A stretch of 64,000 nt of DNA from assembly GCF_901709675.1 (NCBI RefSeq), contig NC_051090.1, positions 7,767,842-7,831,841 on the forward strand, read 5' to 3'. The notes under the pieces were generated by a model that was not told the origin of the DNA, made no database searches, and saw only the letters and a list, made by a program, of their open reading frames with translations. Below are positions 1 through 13,097 of the stretch, piece after piece. Source of the stretch: Syngnathus acus. Lineage: Eukaryota > Chordata > Actinopteri > Syngnathiformes > Syngnathidae. The translations under genes were made by a program, and so were the position numbers. Positions within the stretch are counted from its first letter, which is position 1. Each line of letters opens with the position of its first letter.

Positions 1-3000
1 AGTGATAGTTGTCTTTTTGTCATTTGTTGTGCTTTTAATAAATGTAACTACTGCAATATTATTGCATTTATCCAGCAGTGTCTTTTTGTTTATCAGCTGC
101 ATCAGAGATAAACCCAGCAGCTGGTCCCTCCCATCTCCCGCTACTCATTTGCTCATATCTCCCTTACTCGCTCTATCTGCCTCGCTTTCAGCCCATCTCT
201 CATTCTGACAGGCGTGACATAGAAGCAGTAAGCCTCACTTCTCTGCACTTGCTGTGCTACCAGGTGGCTTTTCACCGCACCTCTGCTTCAGGAGATAGGG
301 GCGTTTGCATTATGTTCTTCAACCCACCCTGCACAGATCTAGATATTCTCATTAGAAGCAGTATTAAGAGCTTGACACTTTAGTCATATTTGACAACTAA
401 TGTAACGTGAGGGGATACATTTGTGCTACGTAAGAGGGATTTGTTTGTGTTTCGTGAGAGGGTTGGGGTGGCTTTTTGTTTGGTTATGTGGAAGTGCCAA
501 TTTGCTGTTTTTGAAAGTCATATGCCGATGGATCAATCCACTTTCCTCAGCCATTACTATCAGGCAATTAGTGACTCAGCCGTGAAACACCAACATGTTG
601 CTGCTACATTGGTGATGGAGGAAAGGCCACAAAGGTCATTTTGTAATTAAGACTCCTTCCGTCTGCCTTTATATTCTCTGCATAATCGGCTCCATCTGGG
701 CTGAAATAATTGATTCTCCATTTATGCTAATGGTATGAATCTAGAGCATGGAGGTGCAAACACTCAGCTGAGTTTTCTTTCAGGCGTGACATTTAAAATA
801 GGATGAAGAAGGTGTTGCTTTCAGATAGCGGTGTGTTTTTAATCGTGTCAGAGGCAGGGACTCAGTTGGACTTGTACAAACCTAACCAGACATTCAACAG
901 AAACGCGACCCTCACGTGCATTGCATCATCCATGTCATCTTCACTTATTATAGAGATAAATTAAATCACACAAATTTGTTGTTTCACAAGGCTTAATCCT
1001 TCTACCAAACAGGTGGAGAACAGAGTTGCTACTATACATAAATAGTAATACACTTTTTTTAAGAACAGTACAGAATATCATTTTGAAACTATAAAACACT
1101 GCGCTGCCCACATTTTGTTTTCACTAATGAGCAGGGAGGAGATATGGTTGAAAATAGCAACCGGTGGCATGCTGAGGAGAGAACAACTAATATCGCTCAT
1201 GACAGTGACTGCAAGCTTGTTGGCTCAGATATAGATATAAGGTGTCAAACATCCCTGAGTGTGAGTTTTTTTTAAATTGGACTATTTGTAGATGACGTTC
1301 AAAACATGTTAAATTGTGTATTTAAAATGGAAGCCGTACCCATCCATCTATTTCTTATAGAACTCACTGTTCAGGGAGCTGAGGTCAGCTCTCTACACCC
1401 TGGACTGGTTACTACTCTTATTTACACCATCGCTGAGTGGGTTTTGTGTTTAATTTTAAGCCCCCATTTGGTGAAAAGTGACAAATGAAGAATAATCTGT
1501 GAAAGCAACTTGTCTGTCTTTACATGTGCCCTGTTATTGACCAGGATGTTGTCCGCCCTTTGCCTGTTTTCCTCGGGATACGCTATAGCTCCTAAGAACC
1601 TTAAATAGAATAAGTGGTGTAGAAAAACTGATAGATGGATGGATGTTGCTAGGCAGAGGTTGTAGGGCACACCGAGTATAAATTGCTCAATCATAGTCAC
1701 TGTGCTGCGTCCTTGGGGCGCCTGTCCAAACACGGGACGGAAAGGACGGTGGAGACACAGCAGGAACAAATTCCAGGCAGACACAAAATAAGAAAATGAA
1801 TGAATTAAATAAATAGCATGATACTGAGTGAACCAACTTGAGAGTTTTTCAAGATATGACCCGTGCTTTGGTTTTACCTTAAATAGACTGATACTAACAA
1901 ACAATACAAACTGACGTAGATGGGTGAACAAATACCATTTCGTATGTGTCGGTATTCTAATGCTTCAAGCAATCAATATATAAATAGACAATAAAACCAT
2001 TTCCACGGGCGTATATTTTGAATTATCTGTGAAGAACAAATACTAGTAATGAACCTTACTGAGCTACTTCACTGGTTGTGAAATTCAAGATTTGAACACT
2101 GAAATCAATTGATAATGATGCACAAACTCTCATTCTTGAATTCTAAATGGATTGATTTTGCATGAGAATCATTTCTCTATAATATTAAATACACAAAGGA
2201 ACAATGAACAAATTTGCTTTAGTCCTTTGCTTCTAGACAAACCAACCAAGTTAAAACACACCCCTTCAAGAGTCTAGTCAAGAAAACATAGACCTTGGAC
2301 CATTGTCCTCTCAGTCATGTTTGACCCAGAGAATGACCCTGGCACAATGGCGACATGGTAAAAGATGTAGACACTGGCAGAAATGGCTCGCTGTATTATT
2401 CCCCACGTCATTCATACACTGCATGCATCAATCATGTCAACTAGTCAATACATTTCCCTGACGCACATCATTCATAGCCACGCCCCATTGACGCATATTG
2501 CTCTCAGCTACTCCTTACCATGATCAGCGCTCATTGTTCCTCACCTGTTCCTACTCACCCGGTCACCAAGACTTAAGCGCAACTCTCCAGCTACGCACTT
2601 CTTAGTTTGTCTGTGCTGCTACCCAGTCCTGCTCACTAGCTGTTCCCCAAATTGACTCCTGGAATTTAAAGGTGGGACTGAAATTTGAGACATGTCTCAA
2701 AGCCATACAGCTTGTTGGAAGGAATCATCGATCCATCCGTGATCTGTACCGCTTATCCTCATTACCCGTGATTGTCTGTACGTTCGTCAAGTTTATGCAG
2801 GAGTAAAAGCCTTAAAGAGAGACTTTTATAAATGGTTCCACTTGTATAGTTTTAGACTAGCAGGATACATGCCACCCCTTCGAGAGGAAATTGCCGGTCT
2901 GCTTCCCATGCAAGCAAACTGCTGAGAAGTGGATTTGATGGGCCCAATTTAATGCTCCATTATGCAAATTGATCATCTCAATTGACTGCCACGTCGGTAA

Positions 3001-5601
3001 TAGGATGAGCTGACCGGGTGCTTGAGGTTTTGGGAAATTTACTAAAGCAAAATCCCATGCAGCTGCTGAAAAGAAACAAAGTGAGACAAACTCCAAGAAG
3101 AAGCTAATCGAGTTGGCACCAGTGAGCTGTGACAGAGATAAGTGACAGCCTGTTAATGACATTCTTAGTGACCTCTTTACCGAATGCTCACTTTTAAAAG
3201 TCACCCGTCTTTTCTCTCGGAGAGACTGGGAGGTAGGAATTAAAAGCAAAATTTACATAATGACTTTTTTGCAACAGCAGGTCTGCACTTTCTGCTGGGA
3301 TTTTGAGCCAATGGAGGGAAAAAAAGGATGGATATCGGTTATCATTTCAATCTTGTGTGTGCATATATTCAACAAATTGTGTGCTACAGTGGACACAAAT
3401 GTTCTTACAGCAGATGTTCTATCTTGAACGTGAGATATTCAGTGTCAGATTGTGAATCGAGTTTCTGAATGAACTGAGACTCATTTTCGGAAAGTTAAAG
3501 AATGGGCAAATTAATTCCCTCTAACTAATTGCATTGATTGGTCATTCCTGGCACCATCTAATCCAGGATTATGATGATGCATTAACAGCTGTGACCGACT
3601 GTTTACAAGGCATTTATTAGCCGCTGTCAACATAACGAGACAAATTCCACCTATCCCATTAATCACCCTATTGCCAGGACTGTGTCACTGGCGGGAGCAG
3701 ACCCTGGTGACAAATAGAGCAGGCTGCAAGGAAGCTGCTTTCCATTTACCTGCATTAGCCACTGCTATATTGGAATCTAAACAGCTTCTCTGAAAAACGT
3801 AGCAGTAAGGGGAAGGGGGGGTGAGATAAATCAACTTAGAGGACCCTACCTATAGTGAAGGGAGGTGGAAAATGTGTACAGTGCAGCCTGAAAATCGGTT
3901 TAATTAAAGCAATCAAAAGGGAAAATGTGTATAAAACCGAAACCAAACTATTCAGGTGGTAATTTCTTCATGTGCCAAGGTCAATGTGACATCCTGAAGT
4001 CTCCAAAAGCCTTTTTGATTAAGTCACCCAAACTAATGCGAAAGGTAACACTTTTTGCACAGTGGTGCCTGAAAAGACATTTAAAGCAATAAAAAGTGAA
4101 AATGAGTGTAAAACCGAAACCAAACGCTTGATGAGGTAATTTTTTCATGTGCCGAGGTCAATTTGGCATCCAGAAGTCTCCAAAAGCATTTTTGACTTGC
4201 TAAGCAAAAAAAAAAAAAAAAAAACCTCAAATGTCACGAAAAGCGGACTGTGTAAAAACACAGTAAATTGAATCCAGGTTGCAAAATTGCTTTCTGTATA
4301 TTGTTTATTGTCAGTCGAGCTGCTCCTTGATGTCGCGCCGTATGTCAATACCTCATCAATGGCTCGGCGAGTACACAGCAATAGAACACACTGTGTTGTG
4401 TCGATAATGATCACCAACAGAATGGACAGATGATGTTTGATATGTTTTAAGTCTACCGCTCTGCAGCATAAATGACCCTGTGACCTTAATCCAACTGAAG
4501 CATTTTAGTTTAGATTTTGGACTCCACTTTTATTTTTCTGTTACTTTTTGTATGCAAATTTTTCTGCTTTATCTTTTTTGTTAGCTAACGATTCTGCTAT
4601 TGACCAAGTCACTCTGATATAAAAGATTCAAAGGTTTTATTTCCTGGCCGAAGAAACTAAATACCTATTGTTATTCTGGCTGGTGGTGGTAAATGAACAT
4701 TGACTTTGTGTTCCTCAGCCTTGTCATTTAGCTCAGGATTTGTGCCATTTAAAAATGTGATTTGTGCCAATTAAATTAAAGTCTACAAGTTACACCTAAC
4801 GAAAGCATTCAAGAATCGACACTGGAGAACATTGCGATGATCTTTTTCCAATCCACAGATTAGTTCATCAGCAGCAACTGCCACTCACTTGTTTTTGTAG
4901 AATTTGCTGATCTTAGCCTAAGATCATAATGACGAAGTCCATCCTGCATGACAGTATTACCAAATACTGGCTTTCACACCGGACTCTTCACTTTTATACT
5001 TTCTATACTGTGTTTTCTTTGCACAAAGCACGTTCTTTCTCCCTTTGGTTTCCCAAATGGATGTGCTTTTGCGATAAGGACTGGATGAGAGGAGCAGAGA
5101 TATGGCACAATGCAGCTGTGCATCTGCCAGAGCAAGCTGTTTCACTGTGCACTTGTCTGCTCTACAGAACACCGATGGGGTTGACTAACACGTTGCAGTT
5201 TGCCTATCACATCCAGGGAATGTGTCCTGAGTGTCCTCTAAAAAAAAAAAAAACGTGCGTGATAGTAAAGAGTTGTATTTAAAGCCTGTACTCACATGTG
5301 TTTTTTTTGTTTGATTTTTTTTTTTATAAATGAGTCCACACGTACACAGCGTACAATGGGGAGATGTTTCATTGACTACATGTTCACATTTTTGCAGTGC
5401 AAAATACCTTGAATGGCTTTTCATTTGCATCATCTTTATGTGTCCATCTCAGGTTGTTGTCATAGCGACAGTGAACCCAAATTTAGCTCTTGCCACAGTA
5501 GTAAAGGTAGTTTGCATTATTGGGGGTGAGTCACACTATTAATGAACAACGCTAGCCTTAGCTTAAGACAGCTATGTAGGTTAAATGACAGAGCAGGAAG
5601 T
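1..5601. other. Intergenic region, no gene recognised
   Basis: No open reading frame here resembles a known protein or joins into a spliced gene; all are short and of random composition. The stretch holds a diverged direct duplication (3880-4203, listed separately), a short A tract at about 4206-4224, and a small fragment at about 2728-2776 of a repeat that is common in fish. About 3540-3800 is low in simple repeats and could be a conserved non-coding element, but this cannot be shown from one sequence. Confidence 0.6.
3880..4203. repeat. Diverged tandem direct duplication, about 180 bp period
   Basis: Two adjacent blocks share an ordered series of words: a start near CAGTG..GCCTGAAAA, then GTGTAAAACCGAAACCAAAC or a close variant, then CATGTGCC.AGGTCAAT, then GAAGTCTCCAAAAGC. 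The first copy starts at about 3880 and the second at about 4060. They differ by many substitutions and small indels, so the duplication is old. It may be two copies of an unnamed repeat or a local tandem duplication. No coding content is seen. Confidence 0.7.
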
Positions 5602-5890
5602 CAGAGGCGTAGCCAGGAATTTTTCCAGTAGGGGCGCACGCCCACAGGAAAAAAAATCGAACATCGCCCACGCCGTTCGCTGATCGCTAAAACAAGATCC
5701 AGGTCCGGGAGGCAAACGGTGAATGGATAACATCGCGCACATAGAATAGCGCAAGCACATTCGCGCAAGACCGAAAGAAAAAAACGGCATGAAAATGAAG
5801 AATCGAAAAAGCTCGATTTTTTTCAACCGGGGCGCAGGGAGTCCTAACCGGGGCGCCGCCCCGGCTCGCCCCGGCTTGGCTACGCCTCTG
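5602..5890. mobile_element. Non-autonomous hAT-type MITE with 8-bp target duplication
   Basis: The element begins CAGAGGCGTAGCC and ends with its exact reverse complement GGCTACGCCTCTG, a perfect 13-bp terminal inverted repeat. It is flanked on both sides by the 8-bp direct repeat CAGGAAGT (5594-5601 and 5891-5898). An 8-bp duplication and termini starting CAG fit the hAT superfamily. The 289-bp body is GC-richer than its surroundings and encodes no transposase, so it would have depended on an enzyme supplied from elsewhere. The clean ends and intact target duplication suggest a fairly recent insertion. Confidence 0.88.
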
Positions 5891-6379
5891 CAGGAAGTCA
5901 TCTAAAGGATGCCTTTTCACTAATTATATGCACTTAAGCAGATTGGTGTTCGTATGAGCTATGACACCAATTTGCTTTGATAGTGTGAAGAATGAAGGTG
6001 TAAGAGTCATTTCCTGTAACAGAAGGAGGCCGCGTCATAAAATGTGCCTCCCTCGCTTCACAGATACCATCTTTGCGAGACCCCCTCGTGTCCCAATAAA
6101 CCTTGTGCAGGCCTCATAAATCTAGTGCACATTCCCCTAAAAGATACATGATGATTAAAACAATCTTGGATTTTAAAATCCTGTTCATCTTGAGTGCACT
6201 CAATGAAAAAGAACCACCATGTTCAAGACATATGGGACATGTCTGGCCAATGTCATTTGACACCAAATGGAGCACCAAAAATAAGAATTTGTTCCTGTCC
6301 TGTGAAACGAGCAGGTGCAAAAGTGATAAAAACTTGTTTGTCAAAGCCGAACTAATTCAGCAGTTTGAAAACAAAACTG
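5891..6379. other. Intergenic, no gene recognised
   Basis: This is spacer between the hAT MITE and the broken HYKK exon copy. No reading frame or repeat could be supported. Confidence 0.5.
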
Positions 6380-6545
6380 CATACTCGGCACCTTAAGCGG
6401 TCATGATATAAACGTTCTGGTCTTTGTAGCTGGAGCTCAGAGGGAGGCAGCTTGTAGTGTTTCTTCACAAGCTCTGCTGCCTGACACAAAGTGAGGTTGG
6501 CATCTTTCACTGGTATTTTGCTGAAAACAACACAGCTTGTGGTGA
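6380..6545 (-). pseudogene. Broken partial copy of HYKK first coding exon
   Basis: Read on the minus strand, this segment matches the first coding exon of the intact hykk gene just upstream. It contains AAELVKKHYKLPPSE where the intact gene has ATELVKKHYKLTPSE, and the splice-acceptor context (TGTGTTGT..TTTCAG then CAAAAT) is also kept. It cannot be functional as that exon. The start codon position reads ATA instead of ATG, a frameshift separates the KLPPSE part from the later QNVYI part, and a TAA stands where the intact copy has a GAA codon. Similarity fades at about 6380, and no copies of exons 2-4 are seen downstream. It is best explained as a partial tandem duplication of hykk that then decayed. 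Confidence 0.85.
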
Positions 6546-7563
6546 AGGCAATAATACGATTATTTGTTTGAAGTAACATGGGTTGCCAGTGTCCAGGGCA
6601 AGTCAAATATTTTCACCCTCAATTCGGTAGACCTGTATGACTCCCGAGTGGCTCGTCTAATATTCTTGAAGCATCTTTACTGTGATACACTGAATCACAG
6701 ATAACAATGCAGAGTAGGATTCAAATGATGGAGGTGAAATGCTATGAATTAGTAGTGCATATATTCTTAATGGTCCAAACAATCAAAATTAAGTTAAAAT
6801 TATATTTTTTAAAATTGCAAAATTGTGTGGAAAATAGTTTTGCTCTGCAAGTCAATTTAATTTTGGACAGAAAAGCCTTAATTAATTTAAGAAGTTACTC
6901 AAAGTTGAAAAATGCAACTTAAAAATTGAAATTATTTTTGGGAATGTCCAAAACGTTTCAATCCAAAATGTGTGAGGGTATTTGTTGCTACTACCCACAC
7001 AACATGCTGAGAAACAACAGAAGGCTGCTTTTTACATTCATACCCACATCACGAAGTCGCTCCTTTCCTTCATTCAAACACACGAGGGCAGTATTTCTCC
7101 AATTTCAATCCAAAACTACAGCAGCAAAAAGTGAGACCCTAATCAAACATTTTCAATTCATTTTTGCTCTATTTAGTCCACCTTAAACATTGTTCAGCCA
7201 GAATATATATTTCTCTCACATTATCTCATATTTAATTAATGGAAAGTTCTGTCACAGTGCGCATTTTATCCTCAATGAAATACTCTCTCCACATGGTGAG
7301 TTCCTTTGTTCCATTACATTGAAGATTGTGTGATAGCTAAGAGGGTTAAAAAATGCAATGTGTGCAAATGCAAAGGAACTTTTTACCACACCTACATTAA
7401 GAAGTTTTGAACTTTTATTTTTCATTATTTCCATTTACACAGTCAATGTGAGGTTAGTTTTGCTGTTTTCAGTACTAATGACAAGATAAGTAAATATCTT
7501 TCATAAATCTATCTTGACATAAATGGATTTATTCTGAGTAACAACATTGATACAAAAAAAGGC

Positions 7564-7569
7564 TTTATT
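7564..7569 (-). terminator. Candidate polyadenylation signal of hykk
   Basis: AATAAA on the minus strand (TTTATT on the plus strand) lies about 260 bp past the hykk stop codon, a plausible 3' UTR length. There is no transcript evidence. Confidence 0.4.
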
Positions 7570-7830
7570 TCTCAAAATGTCAACAATATATTCAAACAGA
7601 TGCAGCTGTTATCACTGAATGCACAAAAGTTACACTCATGTTAAATATGCAAACTGCCGGTTTGCGTATTTCAATCCTCCTTGATTTTTTTTGTGTGTGT
7701 CTGTGTCATATACTACTATCATGAGTGGTAGAATGCAATACAAAACTGTGGAAACCCTATAACAAATGTCCTGCTACAACAACTCTGAATGTCAGTCGTA
7801 AAACAAGCCTTCATTTATATTATTGACTTC

Positions 7831-10439
7831 TTACTTTAAGTCACTAAATTGAGTAGCAGCGTCAGTGTGGAACCACACCTTCTCCACCTGCTCCTTCCCT
7901 ACCTCATAAAGTTTGCGTAAAATCAAAGTGTTACTCTTGGATAAACGCAACAAATATTCCTTATTTTCAGGGTAGCACTTTGATATGGACAAACACAACA
8001 CTAAGTCTTGACAGAAGCGACAAAGGACGAGCCAAAACAGACAGTCCCGTTCTGCCTCATTGAGGGCATAGACGCTTTCCCAGCCTGCTAGAACATATCC
8101 ACCTACCTCGATGGGGTTGGGGTGCAAATGCATCATATACATGATGTTGATGGCAAGCTCATAAACAGAGTAACCAAGGTTAATATCACCAAAATCAATA
8201 ATACCAGAAACCCTGTAGCCTCTGCTCTCATCAGCTCGGACAAGCACATTGAGATCGTTTAAGTCCCCATGAATGAGGCCTGAGGAACGGCACACACAAA
8301 GCAGGATATAAACACTCGATATCTACCAAATATGACATTGGAGATATATTTTTTTTAAAATAAAATAAAGCCTGGACAAAGACTATTAGACACATAGTTG
8401 AATGTGTTAAGTTGGAAAGCCATGAATAACACTTAGTTACAATAACATCAAACAGGCTAAGGGCTAAACTAGCAGACAGGTTCTGTTGAACTTCTACTAT
8501 CGCATAATAATAATAATAATAATAGCATCATACTTACATTTGCGGAAACTGGGATATTTGCAGGTGACATTAGTTTTGTACTGATGGAGGATGAACTGAA
8601 CAATCTCCTGGAGAGGGTCTCCATCTAGTACATGCATGTAATTCTCCAAAATGGGAACATTTGACAGACTCCATTTGAAATTGTCCCTCTGCAACTTGCT
8701 AAGTTGAGAATGATTCAGCTGAGAACAAAAAAAATGGAAAAAACAATTGTGTATTTTTGTATTAGTTTTCTCAAAGAAAGGAGAAATTGTAGAATGGCAC
8801 TCCAACAGGAAAAGCACTGCAAGCTAGTGAAACTACAGAATGGAATGTACTTTCTTACAAGAAGCAGAGATGTTACTGGACCGATTAGAAACAATCTCCT
8901 TCCAAGTCGTAAACGGCACGAAGAGTTGGTAGGAAGATTGTGAAAGAAAAATCTAGACTACAAGAATGCAAAAAATGACTTATGATTGGAAAAGGGTGGC
9001 AATTAGCTTCTCTTTCTTCCTGTGCTTCTTTTTTTGTCTTTGTCTTTCCTGTTCTGCAACATCTTATCAGTATGATTCTCTGAATACCATGTCCATGTCA
9101 TTAGACAAGAGGTTTCTCATGAACTTTATACTCAATACTCCCTTGGATGCAGTTTGTATTGAGATGCAACAAAAACAAAAGCATAAGGCAATAATTGTAT
9201 TATGTAGCAGCGTTGGCATCCTGCAACACTGCATATCCAGTAGAATTTTGTTTAAAGTATGAAAATTCAAAATACTATTTTGGACACTTCTAAATCAAAG
9301 GATCTGTCCAACCCATCGATTAAAAGTCAGTCAAGTAAAAATGCAAAATAAAAATGGGACCCCGAGTGGCTAAGCATTGCCAGAGCTAAAGGGGGGGCCA
9401 CGAGGGGAACCTCCTCCCAAATATGCCTGGAATATGCCTATTTTCCAAAATCTCAGTGAATTCTTTTCTACATTTCTACCTGTCCCCCGTAAAGAACATA
9501 GAGTGAATTTTTTCACAGCGTTTTGCAAAGACTTTTTGGGTTTGCAAAAAAAAATGTTTTGGTGGACCCCTTGAGATATCCTTGCAACCCCCCACAGCCC
9601 CTCCAAGGAAATTATTCTATCTCTACCAGTAGGCCTAGGGGAACTACACATTCTACTTTACTGTGTTGTTATTTGCCGCTTTTTTAAAAAAAATATTAAA
9701 GTAGAAGCAATTTGAATGAAGTTGTGTTGGGTGTCATAAAATATTCATAAGCAGTCAGGTGGGCAGTTAAATAAAAGAAGACAAAAAACTCTTCACTTTT
9801 AGTAGTATAAAACAACAATGCAAATGGTTTACACTTGTACCTCTCTGAGGACGTTGTCCACTCTGGCTGCAGTCTGGCCGACTTCATACAAAAGACGTGG
9901 TGAGATAGGAGCTTTGGAGATAGGGATTCCAGGCAAATAAGTCAACAGACGCACCAGGTACTTCTGTAAGCCATACCCGCAATCTGTCAAAAGTAACAAA
10001 CCAACAATTAACGTTTCAGTTGTCTCTTAAATTACTATTGACAAAATTCAGGTTTGTTCTGTTTTTAAATTAACAAAAACAAAAAAATTCCCCCCCATTA
10101 TATCAACGTGTGCATAGTGCCGCTGGTCTCCTACCAATGTCTATCAGGGTCATGTCCTGTCCGGTGGTTGTTTTCAGAGTTGTTTGAGTCAGAAGTCCAT
10201 TCTCATGCAGGAAATTCATGGCATAAGTCTGTAGTTCAAACAGGACGGGGTCTTTACTGTCCTCTGAATTGCTAATCTTCAAAATGTACTCGCCAGCTTC
10301 GACTGTTGCGATATAAATGTTCTGGTCGTCAAATGAGGGCAGATGGTGCATTTCAGAGGGAGTCAGTTTGTAGTGTTTCTTCACGAGCTCTGTTGCCTGG
10401 GACAGGTTGAGCCGGGGTGCGGTATTTGCTGACATTTTG
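7831..10439 (-). CDS. hykk: Hydroxylysine kinase (HYKK), four coding exons
   Basis: HYKK uses GTP to phosphorylate 5-hydroxy-L-lysine in the breakdown of lysine derivatives and belongs to the aminoglycoside phosphotransferase/protein-kinase-like fold. Coding exons on the minus strand are 10435-10135 (acceptor at 10440), 9983-9841, 8718-8538 and 8279-7831. All introns are GT-AG and the phases join cleanly to give 357 residues, against 373 in human as I recall. Visible motifs are the N-terminal lobe with YILKISN at about residue 74, the catalytic loop HGDLNDLN at 212-219 and the metal-binding DFGD at 237-240. The start is the ATG at 10435, four bases after a splice acceptor, so an upstream non-coding exon is likely. 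An AAT microsatellite and a repeat-like insert lie in introns. No key residue is missing. A dead copy of exon 1 lies 3' of the gene. Confidence 0.93.
8505..8524. repeat. (AAT)n microsatellite in hykk intron 3
   Basis: Consecutive AAT units lie 14 bp inside the intron from the donor of hykk exon 3. It is likely length-polymorphic. Confidence 0.8.
9365..9650. repeat. Probable dispersed repeat in hykk intron 2
   Basis: This insert has a G-run-rich left part, a C-run-rich right part, and wording (GTCCACCAAAA, CTCAAGGGG on the minus strand) reminiscent of non-autonomous DNA transposons in fish. I could not define clean inverted termini or a target duplication, so the family and exact ends are open. 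Confidence 0.4.
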
Positions 10440-13010
10440 CTGAAAGACAACACAATACCTAATGATAATGCATATTTGTCATATTGCTGATCTTCGTTGC
10501 CCATTCACACGCTGGTTGGGTCCAGATGTTTTTGGATGATGAGACACTTTCATGTCTAACATTTGACCTAGGGTGATCAAAATGCTATGGAAATTAGCAT
10601 AAAGTACTAATAAACGGCAATTGAAAACAAATACATGAAAAACCAGGAGTGAAATGTTATAACTGACTCCATGATCTGGATCATTTGTAAAATAACTTTG
10701 AGTGAAAAGTAACTTTATGAAGTAAAAGATATGATATTGACTATTGAATGCCAAAATGTGGTTCTGCAGAGTAAAGGACTCAATTAGAAAACAGCTTTGC
10801 TGAACTGCTCTACTTTTCTATGCTTTGCTTCTGAATGCTGTTAGCTGTTTTGTTTGAAAATGTTTTTTATGTGTTGTGTCTTGTGCGTGACCGTGAACAA
10901 GATAAGCGATATTGAAAATGGATGGATGGATGTTGTGTCTTTGCTTGTGTGAAACACATAACCTTGTGTATGAAATTTACCAGAAAATTTAAGCTGCCTT
11001 ACCTTGTCTGACTGTGAGCAGAATATTGCACATTACAGTGTAAATCTCACAATTAATTTTGACAATACTATCAAAACACCAGTGAACCAGTTTGATTAAC
11101 ACGCATGACTAGGATATGAATAAGATATGTTCACCTCGATGCTGTTACTATACGCTTTGTATCTGAACCTGTTCTTTTCCTTATTGGTAATTTTCTCTTC
11201 TCGTACTGTGGTTCTTCTGTCCAAAGAGTGAGATTCAAGAAAACTGAAAAATGTATGATCAATTAATATTTTTTAAAGACTCAATATTGCCATGCATATG
11301 GCTTTTAGTTTACCTTTTATAGTGTCAACTGTAGTTTGGGTTTTCAAAACTTAAAAACACTGTAACGGAATATCCCTAATCGCACAAGAGGAGTAAAAAT
11401 GTCACTTAAAAATATAAAAATAGTAATTGTATATTTAAATATTACAAAGTTTTCAACTTACCTCAGATTGTGTAAGAGTGTGGAGGAAGGGGTGTGTTGC
11501 GTATGTCAGGTGCCGACTTTGTGTAATGAGCGAGCTGTGCAAGTGAGGATAATTGACTTTGAACGTGGTAAACAGAAGAGGAAAGGCGGTGCAGAGAGAG
11601 AGGGACAAAAAAAGAAAGGCCCTGGAGGAGGACGTGGCCAAATGCAGAAAAGTTACAGATTTATTCAGCCCACCACGGTGCCATTAAAAACTGTGTGTGC
11701 CCGCGCTTGTATGCATACCAGTTTGCATGTGTTGTGTGCATATGTACCGCTGCCATGTAATAAGGATATCTTGATTTATTGTTAGATATAGTTCTAGTTG
11801 ATTTTGTAAATTGAAGAGTCATTGGTTATTCTTTCTTACAGGCACATTCCGCTAAACTTTGTAACTGGCCCTGGCTAAATAAATATTAAAATATATTTGT
11901 TTCCTATGCAAAGGTGGAAATATTGCCAGTTTTGGTGCTTCAGACAGTAGGCCCAGTACTAGCTCAGAGCAGCTGACAGGTAAAGAACAGAAAGTCATCT
12001 ATCACTGCATGGGATTGAATAGGCTATGACTATGCATGAAACATTTGAAGAAAAAAAAGCATATACTTGACCATATTCTTTTGATATTGATTAAATGTGC
12101 TATTGTCGATAATATAATTATTATGCTGGTTGTTGAGTAGACATTATATATTATTTTATTTGATCATTATTTGGTTTGAAAAATGAAAACAGAAATATTG
12201 ACTTGTACTTGCCATATTGTTAATATACCGTTTCTTTACATGATCATGACAGTGTATTTCATATTTTGCTTCCAAATATTTGGTGGGTGAACCCCTCCAC
12301 AGCTGAGTTTTGGAAATGTCCAGGACTAAAAATATTCAGGGTGAGTGTTGTTGTGATTATGCTTATATTGGAGTGTGTATTTGTTTTGAATCAGCCAAAA
12401 ACATGCTATTGTGTGTGCATGTGTGTGCGCACAAATGCGTTTTGCTTGTGCCCATGCATTTGAGTGTGGGTGTGAACATGCACGTGTGGGCAAGACCAGG
12501 GTGGCCTGGTTACATAACTGACCCCTGGCCTAAAAAAATCTCCCGGCCCGGCCCTGCTGTCAATTACTTATTTTATAAATTTCTATTAAAACGTCTCATC
12601 ACGTGATGAGCTTTCTTTCTGTCCCTTTAATATCAACTCAATATGCAAATTGTGTTAGAGTAGTATATAATGAAATGAGATTCCCCAGAGGGGAAACAGT
12701 GTTCAACAGTGTTAACCTGTATTTTCAATTAATATATATTGATTGTCCCAAAATGCAAAAATCAGTGACGTCTGTTGCGCTCTGCCAATGATGCATTCAA
12801 ATATTCTAGCTGTTTCTAATGTGTTGGTAAAACGTGCACCTTTTTGCCTTTGACTCCGATTCAAATACCAGATCATCGAATACATATCAATATCAAATGT
12901 TTCTTTGTGTGAAAACGACACTGAATATTTCTAAACTGTAAGATGACCCCGTAAATTGTAAGATGAGCGAGACGATAGCAAAGTGGGCAGCGGCATTTGA
13001 ATGCAGCATC
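10440..13010. other. Spacer between hykk and zranb2
   Basis: The two genes are divergent across this interval, so it should hold both promoters and the hykk 5' non-coding exon. No coding feature is supported. A short GC-rich repeat-like fragment lies at about 12490-12562 (GGCCCGGCCCTGCTG), and a GT-rich tract lies at about 12410-12490. Confidence 0.5.
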
Positions 13011-13022
13011 GGGGGTGGGCGG
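13011..13022 (+). promoter_or_regulatory. GC box in the putative zranb2 promoter/5' UTR
   Basis: GGGGGTGGGCGG fits an Sp/KLF GC box and lies about 76 bp before the zranb2 start codon, in a local GC- and CpG-richer patch. No TATA box is evident nearby. The role is inferred from position. Confidence 0.35.
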
Positions 13023-13097
13023 CTCTGTTCAACCACGTAGAGCACATTTTGGCTAGCAAGAGCAACTGAGCCACTCGGCGTTTCACCACGAATCGTC

